From the NCBI GenBank assembly GCA_016928995.1, contig JAFGJS010000151.1:34769-98768 (forward strand): a stretch of 64,000 nucleotides of DNA, given 5' to 3'. Shown here piece after piece: positions 1 to 9,300 of this stretch (position 1 is its first letter; the number at the start of each line of letters is the position of its first letter). Position numbers and translations under genes: made by a program. The notes below the pieces were generated by a model. It did not search any database. It was not told the origin of the DNA and saw only the letters and a program-made list of their open reading frames with translations. Source of the DNA: Candidatus Sumerlaeota bacterium. GTDB lineage: Bacteria > Sumerlaeota > Sumerlaeia > JAFGJS01.

Positions 1-1
1 C

Positions 2-181
2 GCTCCCCAGTCGGAGTATGTCCGCGCCTGCATCGACGCCGGCGTAAAAATCACGCTGGGCAGCGACGCGCATCAAATCCATAAAATCGGCGAATTAGGG
101 CCGCATCTGCGCTTGCTCCAGGAGCTCGGCTATGATGGAGAGCTCAAGGATATTCTATTCGACCCACGCAAGAATAAATAA
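2..181 (+). CDS. PHP-domain phosphoesterase, C-terminal end (partial)
   Basis: An open frame enters from the left edge and ends with TAA, giving the last 59 residues of a protein. It contains GVKITLGSDAH followed by a conserved-looking helix, which is the typical C-terminal metal-binding strand of PHP-domain enzymes such as histidinol-phosphatase and PHP-type phosphoesterases, where the Asp and His of SDAH bind metal. The first part lies outside the window, so the substrate cannot be told. It reads in the same direction as the next gene, from which it is separated by about 190 bp. The family call is fairly safe; the specific enzyme is unknown. Confidence 0.7.
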   Translation, partial: APQSEYVRACIDAGVKITLGSDAHQIHKIGELGPHLRLLQELGYDGELKDILFDPRKNK

Positions 182-372
182 AAAAATAAGGTCATCTAAA
201 AATTTGAGTCATAGCTAAAAACTTCCGTTCATTCAGGCGTCCATGCGGATGATGCTAAAGTTCAGAGCGCCTTGTGGCGAAAAGCAGTTGACAAACCGGC
301 GCCCTTCCGCCGCAAAATGCTCGCCTTGTTACGAAATGACATCATGAAAATCGCAAAAGAGGTTTTTTCTGC

Positions 373-2727
373 ATGAGTCCCACTGCACGTAAGTCCCTTG
401 TAATCGTCGAATCGCCAGCCAAAGCCAAAACCATCGAAAAATATCTCGGCAAGGATTTCATCGTCGAAGCGTCCATGGGTCATGTGATGGATCTGCCGCG
501 CAGCAGTCTGGGGCTGGATCCAGATAAGGACATGACGCCCGAGTATGTGGTGATTGAGAAGAAGGACAAGTTCATCAACAAGATCAAAAAAGCGGCTCGC
601 ACGGCCAAGGCGGTTTACCTGGCGCCTGACCCGGACCGCGAAGGCGAGGCCATCGCCTGGCATATCGCCAGCGTAATCAAAGACCAAGACATCGTCTATC
701 GCGCGACGTTCAACGAAATCACCCGCGACGCCGTGCGGCAGGCGATTGAAAATCCGGGCCGGCTGAACAAGCATTTATTCGAAGCGCAACAGGCGCGGCG
801 CGTGCTCGACCGCCTCGTGGGCTATAAAATCAGCCCGTTGCTGTGGAATAAAATCCAACGCGGACTCAGCGCCGGACGCGTGCAATCCGTCGCCGTGCGT
901 ATGATTGTGGAGCGCGAAGCGGAAATCAAAGCCTTCGAGCCGGTAGAGTATTGGACCATTGACGCGCTCGTTTGCCGGACCGAAGAGGCTAAAGCCAAAA
1001 AACCGCATTACTTTAAAATGCGCCTGGCGCAGATCGACGGCAAAAAAGCCGAGATCGGCGATGAAAAGGAAGCGGCTAAAATCCGCGAGGAGGCGCTCAA
1101 GGCCGATTGGATTATCAGCAAAATCGTCGAGCGCGAAACCAAGCGCTCGCCCGCCGCGCCCTTTATCACCAGCACATTGCAACAAGAGGCCGCGCGCAAG
1201 CTGCATTTCTCCGCCAAACAGACCATGATGCTGGCGCAGCGTCTTTATGAAGGCATCGAAATCGACGAAAGCGAAGGCGAATCGGTGGGTTTCATCACTT
1301 ATATGCGCACCGACTCGACGCGCGTCGCCGACGAAGCCACTAAGGCCGCGCGGAAATATATCTCCGAAAAATATGGCAAGGAATACGCCCCGGCCAAAAC
1401 GCGAGTCTATAAAACCAAAAAAGGCGCCCAGGACGCTCACGAGGCGATCCGGCCCACCTCCATGGAGCGCGAGCCGGAATCCGTGCGCGAGACGCTGGAG
1501 GCGATCGATAAAAAACTCTACAAACTCTATGTGCTGATCTGGAACCGCTTCGTGGCCAGTCAAATGGCCGACGCAACGTTTGACTCCAAGCGTATTGAGG
1601 CGATGGCCGGCAAACGTCTGCTTTTCCGCGCATCCGGACAGACGCTCAAATTCCCCGGCTTCCTCGCGGTATACGAGGAAGGCATCGACGAGGCGCAAAG
1701 CCCCGAAGACGCTGATCCGGACGCGGAAAACCTGCCGATGGATCTGGCGAAAGGCGGCGCCCTGACGCAAAAAGAAAGCGACCTGATGGCCAATCAGCAC
1801 TTCACCAAGCCGCCGCCGCAGTTTACCGAAGCGACGCTGGTCAAGGAGCTGGAAAGCCAGGGCATCGGCCGGCCGTCCACCTATGCGTCGATTATCTCGG
1901 TGATCCAGGACCGCAAATTCGTCAATCGCGATCAGCAAAAGCGCTTCTCCCCCACGCCGCTGGGGAAAATCATCACGGAAATGCTGACGGCGCATTTCTC
2001 GAAAATTCTCGATGTGAAATTCACGGCTTTAATGGAAGAGCAGCTCGACGACGTTGAAACGGGCAAGGTGAACTGGTCCACTCTCGTCGAAAACTTCTGG
2101 CGGGAGTTTAAGGTGACGCTCGAAGCGGCGCAAGCCAACATGCGCAATCTCAAGCGCGAAGTGGAGAAGACCGACGAGAAGTGCGACAAATGCGGCGAGG
2201 GAACCATGGTCATCCGCTGGGGCCGCAATGGACGCTTCCTGGCCTGCGATCAATATCCGAAATGCCGCAACACCCGCCCGTATCTGGAAGACGGCGAAAA
2301 GCCGCAAGAGCTTAAATTCGCCAAGCAGCTCTGCGGCGAATGCGGCGCGAAGATGTACATCAAAACCGGAAAATGGGGGCGCTTCGCCGCATGCTCGCGC
2401 TATCCCGATTGCAAAACCATTGAGCCGCTCAAGACGATGGTCAAGTGCCCCGAAGACGGATGCGACGGCGATCTGGTTGAACGCACATCCAAGCGCGGCA
2501 AGGTCTTCTACTCCTGCACGAATTATCCCAAGTGCGAATTCGTATCCTGGGAAAAACCGATGCCCTTCGAATGCCCCGGATGCAAGAATCCCCATCTGCT
2601 CCAGGGACGCAAGGGCGGCAAGGGCTTCGTGCACTGCCCGAAATGCGACTATTATGTACCGCTGGATGATTTCCTGAAAGAGCACAGCAGTCATGCTCAC
2701 GACGAGGAAGGCGGCGAAGAAGCATGA
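373..2727 (+). CDS. topA: DNA topoisomerase I
   Basis: Type IA topoisomerase that relaxes negative supercoils by single-strand passage. The N-terminal TOPRIM domain is visible, with Glu13 in [10 protein letters not shown] and the acidic DPDRE motif (Asp86, Asp88). The active-site tyrosine is Tyr310 in ITYMRTDS. The C-terminal 180 residues hold four Cys4 zinc-ribbon modules (starting near [22 protein letters not shown] and CPGCKNP), the usual arrangement for bacterial TopA with zinc fingers. At 784 residues the length is normal. The ATG is preceded by AAGAGG. The stop codon overlaps the start of hslV by 4 nt (ATGA), so the two are probably translationally coupled. Identification is certain from the motifs. 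Confidence 0.97.
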   Translation: MSPTARKSLVIVESPAKAKTIEKYLGKDFIVEASMGHVMDLPRSSLGLDPDKDMTPEYVVIEKKDKFINKIKKAARTAKAVYLAPDPDREGEAIAWHIASVIKDQDIVYRATFNEITRDAVRQAIENPGRLNKHLFEAQQARRVLDRLVGYKISPLLWNKIQRGLSAGRVQSVAVRMIVEREAEIKAFEPVEYWTIDALVCRTEEAKAKKPHYFKMRLAQIDGKKAEIGDEKEAAKIREEALKADWIISKIVERETKRSPAAPFITSTLQQEAARKLHFSAKQTMMLAQRLYEGIEIDESEGESVGFITYMRTDSTRVADEATKAARKYISEKYGKEYAPAKTRVYKTKKGAQDAHEAIRPTSMEREPESVRETLEAIDKKLYKLYVLIWNRFVASQMADATFDSKRIEAMAGKRLLFRASGQTLKFPGFLAVYEEGIDEAQSPEDADPDAENLPMDLAKGGALTQKESDLMANQHFTKPPPQFTEATLVKELESQGIGRPSTYASIISVIQDRKFVNRDQQKRFSPTPLGKIITEMLTAHFSKILDVKFTALMEEQLDDVETGKVNWSTLVENFWREFKVTLEAAQANMRNLKREVEKTDEKCDKCGEGTMVIRWGRNGRFLACDQYPKCRNTRPYLEDGEKPQELKFAKQLCGECGAKMYIKTGKWGRFAACSRYPDCKTIEPLKTMVKCPEDGCDGDLVERTSKRGKVFYSCTNYPKCEFVSWEKPMPFECPGCKNPHLLQGRKGGKGFVHCPKCDYYVPLDDFLKEHSSHAHDEEGGEEA

Positions 2728-3266
2728 GCGAGTCCATGGCATTCCGCGGCACGACCATCCTGGCGCTGCGCAAGGACGGCAAGACCGTCGTCGCCGGCGA
2801 CGGGCAGGTGAGCCTGCAGCAGACCGTGATGAAACGCAAGGCGCGCAAGGTCCGCCGGATGCACAACGACCAGATCATCTGCGGCTTTGCCGGCGCCACG
2901 GCGGACGCCTTCACGCTGTTCGAGCGGCTTGAAGGCAAACTCAACGAGCATAGCGGAAACCTGCTTCGCGCATGCGTGGAACTGGCCAAGGACTGGCGCA
3001 CCGACCGCTACCTGCGCCGCCTGGAAGCGATGCTCATCGCCGCCAGCAAGGACCAGCTGCTCGTGCTTTCCGGCAACGGCGATGTGATCGAGCCGGACGA
3101 GGACGTGGCGGCGATTGGCTCGGGCGGAGCTTATGCGCTGGCCGCGGCTCGCGCATTGATGGCGCATTCCACGCTCGACGCCGAAGGTATCGCGCGCGAA
3201 GCCATGCGCGTGGCCGCCGACATTTGTGTCTACACCAATCACGAAGTCACCGTCGAAATCCTTTGA
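2724..3266 (+). CDS. hslV: ATP-dependent protease peptidase subunit HslV
   Basis: Proteolytic subunit of the HslUV (ClpYQ) protease, an N-terminal-nucleophile threonine peptidase related to the proteasome beta subunit. Recognisable blocks are the TT pair at residues 10-11, [49 protein letters not shown] and [16 protein letters not shown]. The start ATG overlaps the topA stop, and the nucleophile Thr would then lie behind a nine-residue propeptide that must be removed; some HslV proteins have such a short leader. The next ATG (MAFRGTT) would shorten it to five residues. The partner ATPase gene hslU is not downstream, where HU follows after 341 bp, nor elsewhere in the window. Confidence 0.95.
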   Translation: MSESMAFRGTTILALRKDGKTVVAGDGQVSLQQTVMKRKARKVRRMHNDQIICGFAGATADAFTLFERLEGKLNEHSGNLLRACVELAKDWRTDRYLRRLEAMLIAASKDQLLVLSGNGDVIEPDEDVAAIGSGGAYALAAARALMAHSTLDAEGIAREAMRVAADICVYTNHEVTVEIL

Positions 3267-3607
3267 TCCTCCGCGGTCGCAAAAAAAAACGACGTCATAA
3301 TTCCGATTTTCCTTCTCTAGCGTCTGACATCACGCGGCGCGCCAAAAAACGTGTTCATGCATTCGATCCGCGAAATCCGCAGCAAGCTCCCGTCATCCTG
3401 CGCTGGCGGCGCAGAAAAAAAAGCAATTTCCTGAAATCCACTATTGACGCGGAGATAAGCATGTGCTTCTATTCGCGACAGGAAACAAACAAGCGACTTG
3501 CGTATGCGGGGCGAGAGGCGCCCCCGGCGCCGGCTGCGATTTCCGAAGATTAGGCAGCAATCATAATAAGGAAAGTTCTCACAACAAAATTCAAAGGAGA
3601 GTGTGTG
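3267..3607. other. Intergenic region before HU gene
   Basis: No convincing gene is present. The region holds an A-rich run just after hslV and, at its right end, the ribosome binding site AAAGGAGA (3593-3600), seven bases before the HU start codon. A promoter for HU is expected here, but only weak -10-like strings (for example CATAAT near 3563) are visible and I do not assign one. Confidence 0.5.
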
Positions 3608-3877
3608 ATGACAAAAGCAGAACTGGTTGATGCAGTGGCGGCAGGTGCGAACATTTCCAAGGCCGCGGCTCAAAACGCGATCGACAGCACTTTTGTGACA
3701 ATCGCCAAAGTGCTGAAAAAGGAAAAACGTTTTTCTGTTCCGCAGTTTGGCACCTTCAAGGTCACCAACCGCAAAGCCCGCAAGGGTCGCAACCCGCAGA
3801 CCGGCGAAGAGATCAAAATCAAAGCCTCCAAGGGAGTCTCCTTCAAGGCTTCCCCGACGCTCAAAGAGAAAATCTAA
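3608..3877 (+). CDS. hup: DNA-binding protein HU
   Basis: Small (89 aa) histone-like nucleoid protein of the HU/IHF family, which bends DNA as a dimer. The N-terminal helices (MTKAELVDAVA...SKAAAQNAID) and the beta-arm with the GTFKVTNRKARKGRNPQTGEEI block are typical of HU rather than IHF. The arm carries the conserved RNPQTG turn that intercalates DNA. I choose the ATG at 3608 rather than the GTG one codon upstream because AAAGGAGA lies at ideal spacing. A strong hairpin terminator follows 36 bp after the stop. It stands alone as a single-gene unit. Confidence 0.96.
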   Translation: MTKAELVDAVAAGANISKAAAQNAIDSTFVTIAKVLKKEKRFSVPQFGTFKVTNRKARKGRNPQTGEEIKIKASKGVSFKASPTLKEKI

Positions 3878-3913
3878 TCCGGATATTCATGAGCGTAGAG
3901 TTGTACAAACAAA

Positions 3914-3940
3914 GCGGCAGCGCCATTCAGGCGCTGCCGC
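3914..3940. terminator. Bidirectional intrinsic terminator
   Basis: A perfect 11-bp stem (GCGGCAGCGCC, 3914-3924, and its complement, 3930-3940) with a 5-nt loop lies between the convergent HU gene and the last gene of the minus-strand operon. The minus-strand side is followed by TTTGTTTGT, the plus-strand side by a weaker GGTTCTTTAT, so it probably serves both transcripts. Confidence 0.85.
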
Positions 3941-3961
3941 GGTTCTTTATCAATCGATTGA

Positions 3962-6316
3962 TCAAAGCGTGACTAGTTTGCGCGTGAGCCATTCAACGCC
4001 GAACAGCAAAATCAGCAGCCCCCAAAGCCACGGAGAATCCCAGAGCGGCACGTTGTACTGCCGCGTCTCCAGTTTTTGCTCTTCAATCTTGCGGCGCAGC
4101 AATTCGCGAATCTCCTGCGCGCCGCTGAGCGTCTCGCCGCCGGTCAGCTGCGCCAATTGTTTCATCGTCTCTTCATCGGGCAGCGGATTCTCGTATTCCT
4201 TGCTGAGTTGCAGAATCCGCACTGGCAGTTCGTCCTCGCCGATCTGATCGCCCCGCGCGCTGTAGGCCGTAAAGACGACCTTCGCCTCTTCCCAGTCGAA
4301 AGCCTCAGGAACCTTCACGAATCCGGCGTGCTCGGCATTTTCCGGATCGAACTCCAATTCCGTTTCCTGTTCATGCGCGCCTTCGCCATCGAAACGGGCG
4401 GTCACCCGTCCGGCGCCGCTGTCTTCTCCGCCGGGCAAAATGAGTTGCGCACGCACGCGAATCGCTTCGCCCGGTTTGTACGTGATCGCTTCCGTGTTGC
4501 CGATCACCGGCGATCCTCGCCGCGCCATGCTGTTTTCCGCCAGCCAGCGCACGGTGTTGACCCAAAACTGGCGATAATACTTGTTGCCTTCCTTATGATC
4601 GGCCGGGCCGCCCTCGCCCCATTCGGTCTGGTAATTCACGCCCCAGCCGCCCGCCGCGTCGGACATGAACGCCATGGAGCGTCCCTTGCCGTACGGCTGC
4701 ACGCAAATCAACGGCATATCCTGCTCCACATCATTCACTTGCTGCGACGCCAGTTCAGGCGACTGCTCAGAGAATCTGCCTTGCGTGGGAGATGAGCGGT
4801 CGGACATGGTCATCAGCACCGTGGCCGCGGGTTTGGCGCGGCGCACGATGTTCGTGCCGCGAAATAACGGATGCTTGTCGAGAATTATGTCATTCTCTGC
4901 CGGATCCGGATCCATGCGCCAGATCGGATGATTGCGCACGGATTGCGGAATCTCGACATAGGTCGTTCTTTCGCGCAGAAATCCGCCCATGTGGACGTCC
5001 ATCGCCACGGGAATCATCTTCTCCCAGATCGTGCGGTCCCATTGCCCGGAGCCAAAGCTCGTATGTCCGCCGATCATGCAGAAACCTCCGCCGCGCTCCG
5101 CCACCAGATCGCGAATCGCCTCCAGCTGCTCGGTTGTGAAGACGAAACGGCCGATGTCCGAACAGATCACAACGTCGTAGCGGAAAATCTCTTCGCGCGT
5201 CGGAGGAAATACTCGGCTCACATCGTGCACATGCTCTAATTTGCCGCCGACATCATATTGATTTTGCAACCGGTAAACATCCACTTCGATCTCTTCAGTC
5301 TCCAACAGCGGCAACTCGATGAATTCATATTCCTCGCGCTGCCAAATGGGATCGAGGTGGTTCGAGCCTTCCATGTATAACACGCGCATCTTGGGATCGC
5401 TGGCTTCCACGTTGAAGCCGAATGAATTGTCAACCAGCGTCATTTCGTCCGGCACGCTGCTGAGTTCCAACTGGTAGTCTTGGAAATTGGTGTCGATCAG
5501 CACTTCAAATCCAACCTCTTGCGGGCTGTCATTGACCTGCAGATCCGCGGTTTCCAGGGATCGCCTCGCCCCTTTCTTGCGCAACGTCAGCGTGATCGTG
5601 CCCGTGCTGACGCCATCGCAACGCACCTGCACGCGCACCGGCACGCGAGTGCCCAGCGGCGCCTGGCGCTGCGCGAAGCAGTTCACAATCGCCGCATTGG
5701 GCAACGGCTTGTCCGAGCCGGTCAGGCAGGTGGAAATCGGTATCGCCTTGGCGCGCGCCAAACGCACCGCTTCGCCAAGCTGCTCCTTGTCCTGCGTGCG
5801 TCCGTCGCTGAACACCAGCACGTTCGCCACGCCCATGTCGCTGGCGGCGTTCAGCAGGCGCTGCAACACATACGCCAGCTTCGTCGAACTACCCTCCGCC
5901 TTGGTCCAGTCAAATGGCTGATCCACCGGATCCTGGTCCGGGAAAAAAAGATCGTCGTCAAAACGGAAGAGATGAATCCGTGCGGAAAGATCGTTGTCGT
6001 TCAGCGCAGGGGCGACTCGTTCCCGCGCCATCTCCAGACGCGACTGAGGCGTCTCCAGCCCCATGCTCAGCGAAGTGTCCACCAGCACAATCTGCTTGTC
6101 CCGCTTTTCGGGCAGCTCACCTTCCTCTTTGCGCACCGGATCGGCCAAAATCACCAGCACCACAATCAGCGCGGCCAGCCGCAGCAGGAAAATCCACGCG
6201 CGCATGAATGGCGATTGAAGCGACGTGCTGCGCAAGGTGAACCATCCCAGCAAGGCGATGCAGAGCAATACGAGAGCGGCATAGATGTAGGGATGAAGCG
6301 TCAGATTCCAAATCAT
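3962..6316 (-). CDS. vWA and glutamine-amidotransferase-like membrane protein
   Basis: 784-residue membrane protein, last gene of the MoxR operon. Two N-terminal hydrophobic helices (about residues 10-28 and 40-58) are followed by a von Willebrand A domain with an intact MIDAS start, Asp80-Thr-Ser82-Leu-Ser84. Next comes a beta-rich region, then a class I glutamine-amidotransferase-like fold around residues 310-590 (YDVVICSDIG, GGGFCMIGGHTSFGSG), and a C-terminal membrane helix (WLWGLLILLFGVEWL). No clear catalytic Cys-His-Glu triad is evident, so the amidotransferase fold may only bind ligands. It lies 21 bp after the 1388-residue protein. BatB-like vWA proteins of MoxR operons work at the cell envelope; the actual role here is unknown. 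Confidence 0.8.
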   Translation of the reverse strand: MIWNLTLHPYIYAALVLLCIALLGWFTLRSTSLQSPFMRAWIFLLRLAALIVVLVILADPVRKEEGELPEKRDKQIVLVDTSLSMGLETPQSRLEMARERVAPALNDNDLSARIHLFRFDDDLFFPDQDPVDQPFDWTKAEGSSTKLAYVLQRLLNAASDMGVANVLVFSDGRTQDKEQLGEAVRLARAKAIPISTCLTGSDKPLPNAAIVNCFAQRQAPLGTRVPVRVQVRCDGVSTGTITLTLRKKGARRSLETADLQVNDSPQEVGFEVLIDTNFQDYQLELSSVPDEMTLVDNSFGFNVEASDPKMRVLYMEGSNHLDPIWQREEYEFIELPLLETEEIEVDVYRLQNQYDVGGKLEHVHDVSRVFPPTREEIFRYDVVICSDIGRFVFTTEQLEAIRDLVAERGGGFCMIGGHTSFGSGQWDRTIWEKMIPVAMDVHMGGFLRERTTYVEIPQSVRNHPIWRMDPDPAENDIILDKHPLFRGTNIVRRAKPAATVLMTMSDRSSPTQGRFSEQSPELASQQVNDVEQDMPLICVQPYGKGRSMAFMSDAAGGWGVNYQTEWGEGGPADHKEGNKYYRQFWVNTVRWLAENSMARRGSPVIGNTEAITYKPGEAIRVRAQLILPGGEDSGAGRVTARFDGEGAHEQETELEFDPENAEHAGFVKVPEAFDWEEAKVVFTAYSARGDQIGEDELPVRILQLSKEYENPLPDEETMKQLAQLTGGETLSGAQEIRELLRRKIEEQKLETRQYNVPLWDSPWLWGLLILLFGVEWLTRKLVTL

Positions 6317-6337
6317 ACGGATTGTTTTTTCCCTTGG

Positions 6338-9300
6338 TTATTCCTCGTCGTCGCGCAAGTCGTCCGAGAGTTCACGGAAATATCGCTCGACCAGCCGGAT
6401 ATACTTGTCGGGCACATTGTCGTCCTTTTGCGCCAGGAGCTCGCGTTGGATCACTTCGGCGATGAGCTGCTCCAATCGCTCTTTGGCCGGGCGGAGCGTC
6501 TCTTCCGCCAGATCCCGGGAGACCGGCCAGTGCGGACTGCCCGCCGCATCGCGCTCAAGATTCTCCAGCGCACGATCCAGACGGTCGGCCATTTCGCTTA
6601 ATTCCTCGTCATTGAAGCTCCGCAGATCGACCGCGAAATCCTCCAGCCGTTCGAGCAATTCCGTCGGAATTCCGGCATTGCGCCCGACAATGCCGGAATT
6701 GTCCAACTGTGGCGGGCGATTGCCCCATCCGCCGTCGCGCGATTCTTCCGCTTCGCTGCGTTCATTCGAGCCGCCGTTTTGCGCCAGCGCTTCGCTCTCC
6801 GCATCCGATTGTCCCTCGCTCTGGCCTTGGGATTCCGATTCGCTTTGTTCTTCGGATGGATTTTCACCTTGGCCTTGTTGTCCCTGGCGACCTTGGGCTT
6901 CCGCTGCGCTCTCTGCGTTCGATTCCGCAGACTCAGCATCGGATTCGGAATCCGATTCCGACTCCGATTCGCCTTGTCCATTGCCCTCTTCTCCGGATTG
7001 CCCCTGAGCCTCTGCTTCAGTTTGAGCGGACGACTCCGCCGATTCATTCTCTGCTTGTCCGTCCTGAGCCTCTGCGTTTTGGCCTTCGCCGTTTTCAGTT
7101 TGCTGTTCGGATTCCTGCTCGCCCTCTTCAGACTGCGCCTGGCCGTTATTTTCCATCGCTTGGCTGAGCTGCTGTGCTTCGGCCTGCGCCTCAGCCATGC
7201 GCTCCAGCCGGCCCTGGATCAAGCGGTCGCGTTCGAGCGCGGCGCGCTCCGCCAAACGCCGGAAGCGCATCGCCGCATCCTGATCAAGCTGCGCGGCTTG
7301 ATCGCTTAAACCCAGCCGACGACGACGCTCCGCCTGACGTAGCGCCTCACCCAAGCCTTCCAGGTCGATCTCATCGTTCAACTCGCCAAGCCGCCGGCCG
7401 ACTTCCTGATTTTCGCCGCCCAAGCGCTCCTCGGCGTAACGCAGCCAGTCCGCCATCGTGTCGGCGTTGTCCGCGAGGCGCTCACGGTTCGGACTCCGTC
7501 CGGCGCCGCGATTCTGCTCCTGCTCTTCATCGCCGCCTGCGCCCTGTTCACGTTGGTCGTTGCCAGCGCCCTGTTCACGCGGCTGTTCCTGTTCGCCGTT
7601 GGCGCCTTGTCCTTCCTGGCCTTGATCGCCGCTGGAATCTTCTTCCGCGCGCTCTTGTTCCGAATCCCCGCCTGCGCCGGGTTGTTGCTGATTTTCAGCG
7701 CCACTCGCGCCTTGTTCCTGCTGTTCTTCGCCGTTCGCGCCGTTTTGCGGTTCCTGCCCTTCAGTTTGCAGGCCGGTTTCGCCTTGATCACCTTCATTCG
7801 ACTCTGCGCTTTGATTCTCGCCCTGTTCTCCGGCGTTCTCTCCGCTTTCCTGTTCGCCAGCGTCCTGCTGATTTTCATCGCCTTCGTTTTCTTCGCCGGC
7901 TTGCTGTTGTTGGTTGCTGTTTTGCTGCGACGGACTGCTGCTTTGCAGCTGGTTGCCGCTTTGCTGTGATGCGCTGCTTTGTTGTTGCGACGAACTCTGC
8001 GACTGAGACTGACTCTGTGATTGCGACTGACTTTGCGACTGCGATTGGCTCTGCGACTGTGATTGGGATTGGCTCTGCTGCTGAGAGTTTTGCTGTTGTT
8101 CCTGTTCTTGTTGTTCGCGTTCCAATTCCTCGGCGGCCTGATCGGCCATATTCGAGGTCTGGTTTAACGTCTGCGCAAGGTTCTGCTCTTCCAATCCGCG
8201 CAGGTGCTCCGCCAATTGCTGCAGACGATCCTCCGCGTCGCCCACTCGCGGCCGCGCATCGGCCAGTTGATCATCAGCCAATTCACGGTCAGCCCGGCGC
8301 ATGAGGCGGTCGATTTCCTCGATGCGCTCCATCACCAGCGGCGTGCCGAGAAGTTCATGGTTGCGCAAATCCTCAAGCAACTCGCCCTCGTCCTCGGTCG
8401 CAAATTCCTGCTGAGTCTTCGTGCGATTCAGGCTTCGCGGATCCGGCTCCTGCGCGGCTTGATATTTGTCGAGTTTCTCCCCCACCTGCTGCTCTTCGCC
8501 CGATAGCCGTTCGGCTTCCTGCGCCAGATTCGCGGCGCTGGGCTGCTCAACCGTATCCATCTGGCCCTGCATCTGCTGCTGCTGTTGCTGCTTCAGCAGA
8601 CGGCGGATTAAATTGCGCCGCACGCGCAGCAGACTGGCCAGCGCCGGATCGCTTTGATCCCAGCCTGCGTCCACGTCCAAACGGTCGAATTCCACCGCGG
8701 CAAGGTCCATCAAACTGTATGCGTCCTGCAGATCGCTCAAAACCTGCTCATCCATACCTTCCTCGGCGCTCAGACGGCCGTGGAGTTCCTCCACATTATC
8801 CGAAAGATCCGTCTCCTCCTGCGCCATGTCTTCGAGCGCTTTGGGCGCGTCACGCTTCTCCTGCTGATAACGGAAGGCATCCGAAACCACCTCGCGCTGG
8901 CGTTCAATCGCCTGCTCGATTTCGAACAAATCCTCCATCGCCTGTTGCATCTGCTCCGGCAGCATGCCCTCTTCGCTCTGCATTTCCTCTATTTCGTACT
9001 TGATGCGGAAGGGAATGATGTCGATGGGGAGCAGATCGCTGACGCCGCGGCGCTCCGTATCCGGCTTATAATCCGTTGCAAAGGAGTATAGCCGCACGTT
9101 GTCGTTGATCGTCAGGTTGTGCTTCTCCAGCATCGCCTTGGCGATTTCCCGGACGCTGAGTTCCACTTCTCCGTCCGGATCGAACTCCTTGGTCAATAAC
9201 ACTTCCTCGGGCTGATCGCCGATCTTCAGCATCACACCAAACTCTTTCAGCCCGAAATCGTCCGAGGCGCGCGCGCGAACCGCGACTTCCGTCAGGGAGG

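Noticed and set aside
775..1995. Long open frame on the minus strand opposite topA
   Set aside because: It is antisense to a gene with full TopA motifs; its predicted peptide is biased and featureless, as expected from the high-GC complementary strand.
2972..3553. Open frame running from inside hslV into the intergenic region
   Set aside because: It is out of frame with hslV, Arg-rich, has no ribosome binding site and shows no family pattern.
7979..8084. CRISPR-like array
   Set aside because: The repetition is a continuous codon repeat for Ser-Gln inside a gene, with no spacers.
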